From Paenibacillus sp. FSL H7-0326 (lineage in GTDB: Bacteria > Bacillota > Bacilli > Paenibacillales > Paenibacillaceae): a stretch of 64,000 bases of DNA. Every line of letters starts with the position of its first letter. Within the stretch, counting starts at the first letter, position 1. Of this stretch, positions 48,978-57,672 are shown piece after piece. The stretch lies in the NCBI RefSeq assembly GCF_001955535.1, contig NZ_MPVN01000002.1, forward strand, positions 806,001 through 870,000. The letters are read 5' to 3'. Below the pieces are notes generated by a model. That model worked only from the letters and a program-made list of their open reading frames with translations. It was not told the origin of the DNA and ran no database searches. A program made the translations under genes and the position numbers.

Positions 48978-50672
48978 TTACAGTGCCGTATCATCCACGC
49001 TGTCGAGCCATTCTTCAATCGTGCCGATCACCGAAGTGACACAGCCTTCTTCAAATGGAGAGATCAGGCCCGCGATGGCCACCAGCTCCGTAAAGGATTT
49101 GCTTCCTCCCTGACGACAGAGATTCAAATAATCGGCCCATGCCGCAGCATAATCCTCTCTCGAACGCTTCCAGAACTGGAATGCACAGATTTGAGCAAGG
49201 GTGTAATCAATATAGTAAAACGGAGAGCCGAAGATGTGGCCCTGCTTATGCCAGAAGCCGCCTTGCTCCAGATAACTGTTGTTCTCGTAATTACGATGCG
49301 GCAGATACTTCCGTTCGATCTCACGCCAAGCCTGCTTCCGTTCTGCTGGAGTCGCTTCTGGATTCGCATAGACAAAATGCTGGAATTCATCTACCGATAC
49401 TCCGTAAGGAATAAAGATAAGGCCGCTTGCAAGATGCTCGAAACGGTATTTATCCACTTCATGCTCGAAGAATAGCTCCATCCACGGCCAAGTGAAAAAC
49501 TCCATGCTCATCGAATGAATCTCGGCAGCTTCATGTGTCGGGAACATATACTCAGGAACGCCAAGGTCACGGCTCTGATACACTTGAAAAGCGTGGCCTG
49601 CCTCGTGGGTCAGTACGTCAATATCTCCGGATGTTCCGTTAAAGTTCGAGAAGATAAACGGTGCTTTGTAGTCTGAGATGAACGTGCAGTAACCACCGCT
49701 GCGCTTTCCTTTTTTGCTGACCAGATCCATCAGCTCATTATCAAGCATAAAGTTGAAGAACTCACTCATCTCCGGTGACAGCTCATCGTACATCTTCTTC
49801 CCGTTCTGGACAATCCATTCCGGGTCCCCCTTAGGCGTTGCATTCCCTGTAGGGAAGACTACATTCTCGTCATAGTAGTAGAGCTCGTCTACGCCAATCC
49901 GTTTACGCTGACGCTCCTTGAGCTTGGAGGCTACCGGTACGATATGCTCCAGCACCTGAGCACGGAATTTCTCAACCATTTCGGCGTTATAGCCAATACG
50001 GCTCATGCGGGCATAGCCCATCTCTACAAAATTGTTAAAGCCCAGCTTGATAGCCATGCTTGTTCTTACCTTAACCAGATCATCATAGATGCGGTCCAGC
50101 GTTTCCTCATGCTCGCTCATAAAGGCGGTACGTGCTTCCTCCGCCCGTTTCCGCATGGAACGATCTGTCGATTCGCCAAACGGGATAAGCTGGGACAATG
50201 TGCGCTCCTCGCCTTCAAACTCAATCTTGGCAGATGCAATCAGCTTGGAGTATTCCGTTGTCAGCTTATTCTCAAGCTGTAGATCACTAATGATGTCAGG
50301 GCTGAACGTCTTGATCTCGAGCTCGGCGAGCTGGAACAGCTGCTTCCCGAAACGGGCTTCGAGCTCTGGACGAAATTCAGATTGGACTAGAGCTTCATAG
50401 TACTCTGTTATGTATTTCTGAAACAGCGGTGTCGTCTCATCGGAGAAATCCTTCTCAGCCTTGTAGAACTCATCGTTGGTATCCACGGAATGACGAATGG
50501 ACACAAGTGTCAGCTGTGTGGCTACGGCTCCTCTGAGCTTGTTGAGCTCATTCATCGCTTGGGCTTGATCGTCCGCGTTCTTCGCTTCCCGAAATACGGT
50601 AAGCAGACTGCCAAACTCTTGTTCGAACTGAGCTACATCCGGTCTTTCATAACGATATTCACTAAATTTCAT
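48978..50672 (-). CDS. M3-family oligoendopeptidase (PepF-like)
   Basis: This is a cytoplasmic zinc metallopeptidase that trims short peptides. The zinc motif is HEAGHAFQVY, followed by HEAAEIHSMSMEFFTW, which supplies the third ligand. The C-terminal half is helical (FGSPFYYIDYTLAQICAFQF). Length 564 fits the M3B/PepF group. The ATG at 50672 has AGGTG upstream. It stands alone between leuS and the methyltransferase gene. Substrate preference cannot be read from sequence. Confidence 0.95.
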   Translation of the reverse strand: MKFSEYRYERPDVAQFEQEFGSLLTVFREAKNADDQAQAMNELNKLRGAVATQLTLVSIRHSVDTNDEFYKAEKDFSDETTPLFQKYITEYYEALVQSEFRPELEARFGKQLFQLAELEIKTFSPDIISDLQLENKLTTEYSKLIASAKIEFEGEERTLSQLIPFGESTDRSMRKRAEEARTAFMSEHEETLDRIYDDLVKVRTSMAIKLGFNNFVEMGYARMSRIGYNAEMVEKFRAQVLEHIVPVASKLKERQRKRIGVDELYYYDENVVFPTGNATPKGDPEWIVQNGKKMYDELSPEMSEFFNFMLDNELMDLVSKKGKRSGGYCTFISDYKAPFIFSNFNGTSGDIDVLTHEAGHAFQVYQSRDLGVPEYMFPTHEAAEIHSMSMEFFTWPWMELFFEHEVDKYRFEHLASGLIFIPYGVSVDEFQHFVYANPEATPAERKQAWREIERKYLPHRNYENNSYLEQGGFWHKQGHIFGSPFYYIDYTLAQICAFQFWKRSREDYAAAWADYLNLCRQGGSKSFTELVAIAGLISPFEEGCVTSVIGTIEEWLDSVDDTAL

Positions 50673-50786
50673 CGACGTTACACCTGCCCTCTCTTGATTT
50701 TCCTACCCATTATATCCCAATTAGTTATCCAGTTCTATGGAGTAAATGAAATTAATTGATATGTGGTTAAAAAAGTGTGAAATATA

Positions 50787-50850
50787 AAGAGCACCTCCGC
50801 AGCTCGTCATCTCAAGATGATCCACACTGCAGCGGTGCCTTATTTTTTAG
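50787..50850 (-). terminator. Hairpin between the methyltransferase and oligoendopeptidase genes
   Basis: GCACCTCCGCAG and CTGCAGCGGTGC pair around an inner CATCT/AGATG stem. T-rich sequence follows on the plus strand and less clearly on the minus strand. It most likely ends the minus-strand methyltransferase transcript. Confidence 0.6.
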
Positions 50851-50946
50851 TATTTAAGCAGATTTTGAAACAGACTTCTTCAAATCAGAAAATAAGAGGA
50901 CTCCTATAGAGGGAACCCTCGCTAGATGATCTAATATCTCTATTTA

Positions 50947-51723
50947 TCATAGAGGCTTAACTGCAACGAAAAATAACCGCGAAGCGTCTTCCCCTACAGG
51001 CTTCCACTCAAAATCAGCGTAAATCTGTACATCAGAGAAGCCTGCCTTGTGCAGCTCCAGCTGCATCCACACCGGATCATATGCCCTTTGATTATGAATC
51101 TCCTCGAATCGACGGTACATATCCCGTCCACTCTCTTCGACTCGTGTAAATATGCTGAGATGGTGCTCAATCTCATACGTTGGACGATGGAAGTCACAGG
51201 TCCATATGTAAGAAATCGATTTTTCATCAAGCACAAAGGGCTGCTCCTCATCATAACGAACAAACGTATTCGGATGGTGCACATCAAACAGGAATACTCC
51301 GCCCGGCTTAAGACCGGCATAGGTTCTTTGGAATGTCCTTACGATATCCTCTTCTTTGAGCAAATAATTGATGCTGTCACAAAAAGAGATGACTGTATCT
51401 GCCTCTTCCGGCAGCTCCCAATCTCGCATATCCTGCTGAACCCAGCGAATGGTGCCTTCTCGGAAAAAGCGGTTCCCTTGCGGTGACTCGTCCAGCTTCT
51501 GGCGGGCAACAGACAGCATGTCTGCAGACAGATCGATGCCTGTCACTTCAAAGCCCGATTTAACGAGCGGGATCGTAATCGAACCGGTACCGCAGCCGAG
51601 CTCGACAATGCTCTTTGGTATGCCATGCTTCTCCCAAGCTGTTCTAGCAAACCGCAGCCAATCCGGATATGGCATATCTTCCATAAGTTCGTCGTATACA
51701 TAGGCGAATTTCCGATAGGACAT
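50947..51723 (-). CDS. YqeM-like class I SAM-dependent methyltransferase
   Basis: This methyltransferase has motif I IVELGCGTGSITIPLVKSG, an acidic VTGIDLSADML loop and DTVISFCDSINYLL. The N-terminus RKFAYVYDELMEDMPYPDW matches the YqeM/YodH-like group. The ATG at 51723 (258 residues) is preferred; six extra residues in frame are unconserved. Its place next to the rsfS-yqeK-nadD genes corresponds to yqeM in B. subtilis, but a gap of about 480 bases and cvfB lie between. The substrate is unknown. Confidence 0.85.
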   Translation of the reverse strand: MSYRKFAYVYDELMEDMPYPDWLRFARTAWEKHGIPKSIVELGCGTGSITIPLVKSGFEVTGIDLSADMLSVARQKLDESPQGNRFFREGTIRWVQQDMRDWELPEEADTVISFCDSINYLLKEEDIVRTFQRTYAGLKPGGVFLFDVHHPNTFVRYDEEQPFVLDEKSISYIWTCDFHRPTYEIEHHLSIFTRVEESGRDMYRRFEEIHNQRAYDPVWMQLELHKAGFSDVQIYADFEWKPVGEDASRLFFVAVKPL

Positions 51724-51741
51724 GTTTGACACCACTTTCAT

Positions 51742-52202
51742 ATGAAAACTTAGTGTAAAAAGCTGAAGTTAATAAGCGGGTTTGACTGGGTCCTGATGTG
51801 AAAAGGTGAAGGTTTATTCATTGAAGAAGTAAAGATATATGATGAAAAATGAAGAGGCTCGCGCTGCGTTCGCTTTTTGGCTGAATCTCTCCGGTTGACT
51901 TCGTCAAAAGTCGTTCTTCATCCAAAAACCTCACTACCACGTGAACCCATTTTTCAACAGACTTCACAAAAAAACTCTATTCCGCATCGTCTCAGAACAG
52001 ACTCGCTTATTAAAAAACCTTTTTGCACCCAAGACGGGGCAAAAAGGGTGGGTGCTCCTGCTTCTATGTTTAGAGGCAGGAGCACCCATAAACACCCGTA
52101 CATGATTTAGTGTGAAAGCTTCGCTTCACTCGAATCATGCAAGATCAAGTGCATGAAACTGAACAGACAAACCTATCAATGCTACTCAGGCAGGAACACT
52201 GT
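51742..52202. other. Hairpin-rich intergenic region
   Basis: About 460 bases between the YqeM-like gene and cvfB contain no supportable reading frame. The right half has three successive stem-loops (52018-52047, 52050-52087, 52101-52139). The left half is A/T-rich, with a small TTGAC/GTCAA hairpin near 51895. Confidence 0.6.
52018..52087 (-). terminator. Tandem hairpins downstream of cvfB
   Basis: On the minus strand a perfect 12-bp stem GGGTGCTCCTGC/GCAGGAGCACCC (52050-52087) is followed by CCTTTTTGC/GCAAAAAGG (52018-52047), which provides five T after the first stem and six T after the second. They could act together as the terminator of the yqe cluster. Confidence 0.7.
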
Positions 52203-53099
52203 TTATTCAGCTGGCTTATCCTCGTGACCTGCAAGGTAAGTCCAGTTCTCTTTCTGCGTTACATGTCCTTCCTTCATCAGCTTACCAAGTGCGCGCTTAA
52301 ACGCTGACTTACTGATGCCGAACTTGGACTTGATAATATCAGGTGGAGTCTGATCAGAGTATGGCATAGCTCCGTTAGGACGGTCCTTCAGGAAGGATAA
52401 AATGCGATCTGAATCCTCGTTCATTCCAATCTCTTTACGCGGAGCCATTCCCAGGTTCACCCGGCCATCCTCTCGCACCAGCGTAACCCGTGCTTTCACG
52501 GTTTCACCCAATCTCAAGAGACGGCTTCGCTCGGAAGAATGAATCATTCCGATTGCGCCGAAGCCAAGCACACCGCCATGCACCAGGACAAAGGTACCCA
52601 TCTGCAGCGGCTTGTACACCGTGGCTTCAACCCACTCATTCATCCAGCTCGTCGGGGCATGAAAGGCTAGTGGTGCAAGCTCGCGCTCTCCGGCCAATTT
52701 GGCCCGAAGCCGGCCCTGCTTGTCATGCTCCATAATAACAAAAACCTCATCGCCAACCTGAGGATGAAGTTCTTTCATTTCCGGCAATTCGCGGATGGGA
52801 AGCAGCAGCTGGCGGCCCAGTCCCATTTCGAGAAAACAGCCTAGTCTTGGATGAACGTCTGCTACAACCAGCTTTGCCATCTCACCTAGGGTTAGGAAAG
52901 GCTTCTTCATCGTAGCCGCCAAGCGATCCTCTGTATCATAAAAAATAAACACTTCCAGCTGCTCGTCTACCTTAATCTCGCGTGTCAGCTCTGTATAGTG
53001 CAGCAGTACATCCTCGCTGCCCGTTGTCAAAAAATATCCATACGGCGACACTTCCCGGGCGACCGGGAGGGTAACGACCGTGCCTGCAATTAAACTCAT
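52203..53099 (-). CDS. CvfB-like S1 RNA-binding protein
   Basis: This 298-residue protein resembles CvfB/YitL, which has S1-type OB folds and a C-terminal winged helix. The conserved parts are ADVHPRLGCFLEMGLGRQLLLP (first S1), VLVHGGVLGFGAIGMIHSSE (third S1) and the C-terminal PDIIKSKFGISKSAFKRALG. In Staphylococcus the family affects virulence gene expression; the general role is RNA binding. The ATG at 53099 overlaps the rsfS stop (ATGA), so the two are translationally coupled. It closes the yqe cluster. Confidence 0.9.
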   Translation of the reverse strand: MSLIAGTVVTLPVAREVSPYGYFLTTGSEDVLLHYTELTREIKVDEQLEVFIFYDTEDRLAATMKKPFLTLGEMAKLVVADVHPRLGCFLEMGLGRQLLLPIRELPEMKELHPQVGDEVFVIMEHDKQGRLRAKLAGERELAPLAFHAPTSWMNEWVEATVYKPLQMGTFVLVHGGVLGFGAIGMIHSSERSRLLRLGETVKARVTLVREDGRVNLGMAPRKEIGMNEDSDRILSFLKDRPNGAMPYSDQTPPDIIKSKFGISKSAFKRALGKLMKEGHVTQKENWTYLAGHEDKPAE

Positions 53100-53443
53100 A
53101 CCGTATTCACCACTTTGGCATCGGACCAAAGTCTTTCAATATTATAATACTCGCGTTCATCGCGATGGAATACATGAACAACGACATCCCCAAGGTCCAT
53201 CAAAACCCAACGGGCGGAGTCCATGCCTTCAATTCCGTTGATTTTTACGTTCTTCTCTTGCGCACGTTTACGAACTTCTGTCGCGATCGCCTGAACCTGT
53301 GTATCTGAGTTACCGTGACAAATGACAAAGTAATCAGCCACCAAAGAAATACCTCTCAGGTCCAGAGCAACAATGTTCATTGCTTTCTTATCGTCTGCCG
53401 CATCAATCGCCATTTGAAGCAATTCGTTAGATGATACTGTCAT
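53096..53443 (-). CDS. rsfS: RsfS, ribosome silencing factor
   Basis: RsfS binds ribosomal protein L14 and keeps the 50S and 30S subunits apart under nutrient stress. The 115-residue sequence shows the family pattern: AADDKKAMNIVALDLRGISL, ADYFVICHGNSDTQVQAIA, WVLMDLGDVVVHVFHRDERE and YYNIERLW. The start has TTGGAGG upstream. It is three bases from yqeK and overlaps cvfB by four bases. Confidence 0.97.
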   Translation of the reverse strand: MTVSSNELLQMAIDAADDKKAMNIVALDLRGISLVADYFVICHGNSDTQVQAIATEVRKRAQEKNVKINGIEGMDSARWVLMDLGDVVVHVFHRDEREYYNIERLWSDAKVVNTV

Positions 53444-53446
53444 GGA

Positions 53447-54049
53447 TCAACCTCCAATTGGATTCGTAAAATTTTGTGATACTTTTAATTGAGCAATGAG
53501 ATCATTACGTGTAAATAAGGTTAAAGGGTAAATCACTTTCTTTAATGTAATCAGATGTGAAATGGTGCCGTCAAAGCCAGCGAGAAGTGCCTCCTCAAGG
53601 CTATGCTCCGCCAATTCGCGAATATTATTCACCCCGGGAAAATCACGCCCCGGCTCTATATAATCCGCAAGGCAAACCACCTTATCCAAGAGAGACATGT
53701 TGACTCTTCCAGAGGTATGCCATTTGATCGCATTCAGCACCTCGGAATCGGTCACCCCATAGTCCCGTTCGGCCACAAATGCTCCAACCTCAGAGTGCCA
53801 CAGCTGTTTGTCGTGCAGTAACAGGTCCTGATTCAGTCCATTCTCCCGAATAACCTTCTCCATTTCATTAACCGGCCAGTACTTTGCAACATCATGCAAA
53901 ATGGCAGCCAGATCGGCTTTGCGGGGATCAGCACCAAAGCGTTCTGCCAATATTACGGCTGTTTCCATGACGCCTTGTGTATGTTTCCAGCGCTGCGGCG
54001 GCATTTGCTCAGATACGGCCTTGATCAGATCATCTCGGCTCAGCTGCAT
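53447..54049 (-). CDS. yqeK: YqeK, HD-domain Ap4A hydrolase
   Basis: YqeK is a symmetrical bis(5'-nucleosyl)-tetraphosphatase of the HD superfamily. Motifs: WKHTQGVMETAVILAERFG, then the HD pair LAAILHDVAKYWP, WHSEVGAFVAERDYG and IKWHTSGR. Length is 200 from the ATG at 54049, with GGGAG upstream; the open frame runs further up but only through nadD. It overlaps the end of nadD by 20 bases. Confidence 0.93.
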   Translation of the reverse strand: MQLSRDDLIKAVSEQMPPQRWKHTQGVMETAVILAERFGADPRKADLAAILHDVAKYWPVNEMEKVIRENGLNQDLLLHDKQLWHSEVGAFVAERDYGVTDSEVLNAIKWHTSGRVNMSLLDKVVCLADYIEPGRDFPGVNNIRELAEHSLEEALLAGFDGTISHLITLKKVIYPLTLFTRNDLIAQLKVSQNFTNPIGG

Positions 54050-54623
54050 ACAATCCGCTCCCTGTAATATAATCAAGCACTGCTTTGGGTACCATAAACC
54101 GAACTGATCTTCCCTTCGCCAGCCTGCGTCTAATCCCTGTTGATGAGATTTCGACCTGCGGCATGTCGGCATGAAGCACATGCTCCTGTAAGAAATCAGG
54201 CAAATCATCGAGATGCAGCTCAAAGCCCGGGCGGCCTACTCCAATGAATGTGACCAGCTTCGTCAGATCTTCGATTCGTTCCCATCGTGACAAATAATTG
54301 ACCATATCCGCTCCAATAATAAAATACAGATCGATGTCAGGATGCTGTCTTCGGATGATCTCCATGGTATCTACGGTATAGGATACGCCGCCGCGTATGA
54401 TTTCGACATCAAGCACTCGATAATCCTCGTACTCTTCAGTCGCGAGATTCGTCATCTCAAGTCTCTGCTCTCCGGTAGCACCCGCGGCATGCTTATGCGG
54501 CGGAATATGAGATGGCATAAACCAGATTTCATCCAGCTTATACGCATCCTTAACCGCCTCCGCTGCCATCAAATGTCCCATATGAATCGGATCAAATGTT
54601 CCGCCCATAATTCCAACTTTCAT
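54030..54623 (-). CDS. nadD: NadD, nicotinate-nucleotide adenylyltransferase
   Basis: NadD forms nicotinate adenine dinucleotide in NAD synthesis. It has the nucleotidyltransferase motif GIMGGTFDPIHMGHLMAAE at the N-terminus and the second motif ISSTGIRRRLAKGRSV near the end. The ATG at 54623 (197 residues) has AAAGGAG upstream; seven extra residues in the frame are unconserved. It follows yhbY by 44 bases. Confidence 0.97.
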   Translation of the reverse strand: MKVGIMGGTFDPIHMGHLMAAEAVKDAYKLDEIWFMPSHIPPHKHAAGATGEQRLEMTNLATEEYEDYRVLDVEIIRGGVSYTVDTMEIIRRQHPDIDLYFIIGADMVNYLSRWERIEDLTKLVTFIGVGRPGFELHLDDLPDFLQEHVLHADMPQVEISSTGIRRRLAKGRSVRFMVPKAVLDYITGSGLYAAEPR

Positions 54624-54667
54624 GCAGTGAACTCCTTTTTGCACAATACTCGCTACCTTCGTATTCG

Positions 54668-54961
54668 TTACGGAAGTACGATTTGCTTGTTATCACGCGA
54701 TTCTTTGTACAGTGTAATCGTGTTGCCGATAATCTGCACTATTTCGCTGCCCGTACGTTCTGCCAGCTCTTCTGCAATTTCGTGCTTATCATCCAGATTG
54801 TTATTAAGAATAGAGATCTTCATCAGCTCGCGCTTCTCAATCGCTTCTTCAATATGACGGAACAGATGCTCATTGGTCCCGCCTTTGCCGATTTGAAAAA
54901 CAGGGTCCAAGTGGTGGGCCTGTGAACGAAGATATCTTTTTTGTTTTCCAGTTAACGTCAT
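54668..54961 (-). CDS. yhbY: YhbY, CRM-domain RNA-binding protein
   Basis: This 97-residue ribosome-assembly factor has a single CRM domain: LTGKQKRYLRSQAHHLDPVF, then IGKGGTNEHL with the GXXG loop, and LNNNLDDKHEIAEELAERTG. Length and content are as in YqeI/YhbY. It lies between aroE and nadD in the standard yqe order. Confidence 0.96.
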   Translation of the reverse strand: MTLTGKQKRYLRSQAHHLDPVFQIGKGGTNEHLFRHIEEAIEKRELMKISILNNNLDDKHEIAEELAERTGSEIVQIIGNTITLYKESRDNKQIVLP

Positions 54962-55000
54962 TATATTTGCTCCTTAAACTTTCATTTCGTTATCATCAAC

Positions 55001-55870
55001 TCACGAGGTAAAGCTGGCGAGCACTGCCCTTCGCATCGCTTCTACAGGAGCCTGAACGTGCAGCCAGTGCTCAAACGCAATAGCGCCTTGATATACAAAC
55101 ATGCCGAGACCGCCGTGAATAATGCAATTTTTGTGCTTGCTGTCTGTCAGCAATTTGGTTTCCAGCGGGTTATAGATCAGATCACTGACGACGATCCCTT
55201 CAGGTATGTACAGGGTGCTGACCGGCGTTTGATCCGTATGAGGATGCATACCTACTGATGTTGTGTTGATTACGATATCGGCCTGTGCCAATACCTGTTC
55301 CGCACTTTCTATACTATACCCATTAACATTGCCGAGCACCTTAAAATCCTTGGCCAGCTCTTCCGCCTTCTCCGCTGTGCGATTGAGAATGGTTAAGGAC
55401 TGAGGCCGTTCCAATAGAAGGGCATAGACGATTCCGCGTGCGGCTCCGCCGGCCCCAATGACAACCACATGCTTGCCTTCAATCGTGGGTACCGCTTCTT
55501 CCTTCAAGGAACGTACATAGCCGACACCGTCCGTATTATAACCAATGAGCCGGCCCTGCTCGATTACCACCGTATTTACTGCACCGATGAACCGGGCACT
55601 ATCATCCAGTTCGTCCATATAGGATAGGATATCCACTTTGTGTGGAATCGTCACATTGAATCCGCGGAAATTCATCGCCTTCATTCCCATTACGGCTGCC
55701 TGGAGCTGATCCGTCTCCACATGCAACGGAACATAGGCCCCCTGCACACCGGCTTCCTGCAGTGCAGCGTTATGCATTGCAGGAGATTTGCTATGGGCAA
55801 TGGGATTCCCGATAACACCGAGAAGATAATACCCGCTGATGGGGCGGGCAAGCTCTGTCGTCAAGTCCAT
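55001..55870 (-). CDS. aroE: Shikimate dehydrogenase
   Basis: AroE reduces 3-dehydroshikimate with NADPH in aromatic amino-acid synthesis. The shikimate site motif is LGVIGNPIAHSKSPAMHN; FRGFNVTIPHKVDI carries the catalytic Lys in TIPHK. The cofactor domain has VVIGAGGAARGIVYAL and NRTAEKAEEL. Length 289. The start has GGGAGG upstream. It follows yqeH by 58 bases. Confidence 0.97.
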   Translation of the reverse strand: MDLTTELARPISGYYLLGVIGNPIAHSKSPAMHNAALQEAGVQGAYVPLHVETDQLQAAVMGMKAMNFRGFNVTIPHKVDILSYMDELDDSARFIGAVNTVVIEQGRLIGYNTDGVGYVRSLKEEAVPTIEGKHVVVIGAGGAARGIVYALLLERPQSLTILNRTAEKAEELAKDFKVLGNVNGYSIESAEQVLAQADIVINTTSVGMHPHTDQTPVSTLYIPEGIVVSDLIYNPLETKLLTDSKHKNCIIHGGLGMFVYQGAIAFEHWLHVQAPVEAMRRAVLASFTS

Positions 55871-55928
55871 ATATTATCCATTCCTCCCATGAAACTCTTA
55901 AGGCACACAGCTCCAGGCTGCAGCTCAA

Positions 55929-57050
55929 TTAGATCAAGGATGGCCGAACCATTACACGAACTCCGCGAGGCGCATGAACGGCGACAAGAGCTCCTGTCTG
56001 TCCATTCACTTTAATCCAGCCGAGACCAGAGATGAACACATCACTGCGGCTGCCTTTGGAAATACGGATGTCATGTCTCGTCCATTCAGGCAATCCCTCA
56101 AGACCCTCACGTGTAGGAGGCGATAACAATTCACCTGCATGATTCTCAAACAGCTCGTCCGCCTTCTCAAGCTTCGTGCGATGAATCTTAAGTGTGTTAT
56201 TCGTATACAGAGTGAAGGATTGATGCTCTCCCTCAATAAAATCAAATCTTGCAAGTCCACCGATAAACAGGGACTGGCCGCTGTTCAATTGATATACACT
56301 CGGTTTAAGCGGTTTGTCCGGCATGATCGCCTGCAAATCTTTACGGGATACAAGCTCACTATAGCGCCAAGGATAAACGATACCCGGCGTGTCAATAATG
56401 GAAGCCCCATCATCGAGTGGAATATGCACCATATCAAGGGTTGTACCAGGGTATCTGGATGTCGTAAGCTCCTGCTCCAGATCACTGTAATCACGAATCA
56501 GTCGATTGATCAGTGTGGATTTCCCTACATTCGTTGCACCCACAACATATACATCCCGATCTCCACGATGCAGATTCACTGCTTCCAGCAAGTAATCAAA
56601 CCCTTGATTCTGTTTCGCGCTGCAGAGTACGACATCCACGGTACGAAGCCCTTGAGCCTTGGCTTGCTGCTGCACCCAGTTACGTACCTTGTTCCAATTG
56701 GTCACTTTTGGCAGCAAATCCGTTTTGTTCACCGCGAGAAGCACCGGATTATTCCCTACAAAACGCTGTAATGCCGAGATCAAGCTTCCTTCGAAGTCGA
56801 ACAAATCCACAATATGAATGACGAGCGCATCCTTATCGCCGATCTTGCTGAGAAGCTTTAAAAATTCATCCTGATCCACGGTCACAGAAGAAGCTTCACT
56901 GTAATTTTTTATACGAAAACAACGCTGGCAGATTACAGGATCACGATCCAGCGCTTTTATCGGAGTATATCCCGGCAATTCAGGGTGTTCTGTCTGCAGT
57001 GTGATTCCGCATCCACTGCATCTCCCTTGGCCGTCATGCGTATGATTCAT
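55929..57050 (-). CDS. yqeH: YqeH, circularly permuted ribosome-assembly GTPase
   Basis: YqeH is needed for 30S subunit biogenesis. An N-terminal zinc finger (CSGCGITLQ and CQRCFRIKNY) precedes a GTPase domain in permuted order: G4 NKTDLLPK comes first, then G1 GATNVGKSTLINRL, then G3 DTPGIVYPW. The C-terminal half is a RNA-binding-type domain. Length 373. The start overlaps the stop of yqeG (ATGA-type), and GGAGG lies upstream. Confidence 0.96.
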   Translation of the reverse strand: MNHTHDGQGRCSGCGITLQTEHPELPGYTPIKALDRDPVICQRCFRIKNYSEASSVTVDQDEFLKLLSKIGDKDALVIHIVDLFDFEGSLISALQRFVGNNPVLLAVNKTDLLPKVTNWNKVRNWVQQQAKAQGLRTVDVVLCSAKQNQGFDYLLEAVNLHRGDRDVYVVGATNVGKSTLINRLIRDYSDLEQELTTSRYPGTTLDMVHIPLDDGASIIDTPGIVYPWRYSELVSRKDLQAIMPDKPLKPSVYQLNSGQSLFIGGLARFDFIEGEHQSFTLYTNNTLKIHRTKLEKADELFENHAGELLSPPTREGLEGLPEWTRHDIRISKGSRSDVFISGLGWIKVNGQTGALVAVHAPRGVRVMVRPSLI

Positions 57051-57577
57051 TTTTTCTTTTCCTCCTCAAGCCATAAACCTTTCCTGCGCAGGCGAGACAG
57101 TGCAATCCGCTCAACCCGTCTATTAAATTTCGTCATCCATCCTTCGTCTGCTATTGCAATCGGAAGCACGAGGACGGTATACAGTCCCAGGCGATTTCCG
57201 CCGAACACGTCCGTCAGCATTTGGTCACCGACAACGACCGTTTGTTCCTCAGCCAAATTCATCATTTTCATTGCTTTGCGAAAAGGTATATTGGAAGGCT
57301 TTCTGGCCTCGTGAACGTATTCAATCTTATGGGGTGTTGCAAAAGTGGATACACGGGTCAGCTTGTTATTCGACACGATGACCAGCTTGAAGCCGGCATC
57401 TCTGACCTTCTCAAACCAAGCGATCAGCTCAGGCGTTGCTTCAGGAGCCTTTGCTCCGACAAGTGTGTTGTCAAGATCCGTTATAATTCCTCTGTAGCCC
57501 TGCTCATAGAGCGCAGCCAAATCAATATCAAATACCGTGTCAACCCTAAGCTTGGGCATCAACATTTCAAACAACAT
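57047..57577 (-). CDS. yqeG: YqeG-family HAD (subclass IIIA) phosphatase
   Basis: This is a HAD-superfamily phosphatase. The nucleophile motif is GIITDLDNTLVGAKAP, motif II is KLVIVSNNKLTR and motif III/IV includes VVGDQMLTDVFGGNRLGL. The N-terminal LMPKLRVDTVFDIDLAALYEQG is typical of YqeG. The ATG at 57577 gives 176 residues; GAGG lies five bases upstream, and TTG at 57574 at a better distance is a possible alternative start. First gene of the yqe run, followed by yqeH with overlap. Confidence 0.93.
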   Translation of the reverse strand: MLFEMLMPKLRVDTVFDIDLAALYEQGYRGIITDLDNTLVGAKAPEATPELIAWFEKVRDAGFKLVIVSNNKLTRVSTFATPHKIEYVHEARKPSNIPFRKAMKMMNLAEEQTVVVGDQMLTDVFGGNRLGLYTVLVLPIAIADEGWMTKFNRRVERIALSRLRRKGLWLEEEKKK

Positions 57578-57635
57578 GTTCACCTCGTTTTTTCATACGA
57601 CAAACTATAACATAATCTTTACGGTTAGTAAAAAG

Positions 57636-57672
57636 GCAAACGGGCACGGGGCGCTTACGCCCGTGCCGTTCT
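57636..57672 (-). terminator. Terminator overlapping the transglutaminase stop codon
   Basis: On the minus strand GGCACGGGCG, TAAG, CGCCCCGTGCC, then CGTTTGCCTTTTT. The TAA stop codon of the transglutaminase gene forms the loop. Confidence 0.75.

Noticed and set aside
48903..49475. A 190-codon plus-strand open frame near the leuS leader
   Set aside because: It overlaps the T-box promoter and the oligoendopeptidase gene and has no domain.
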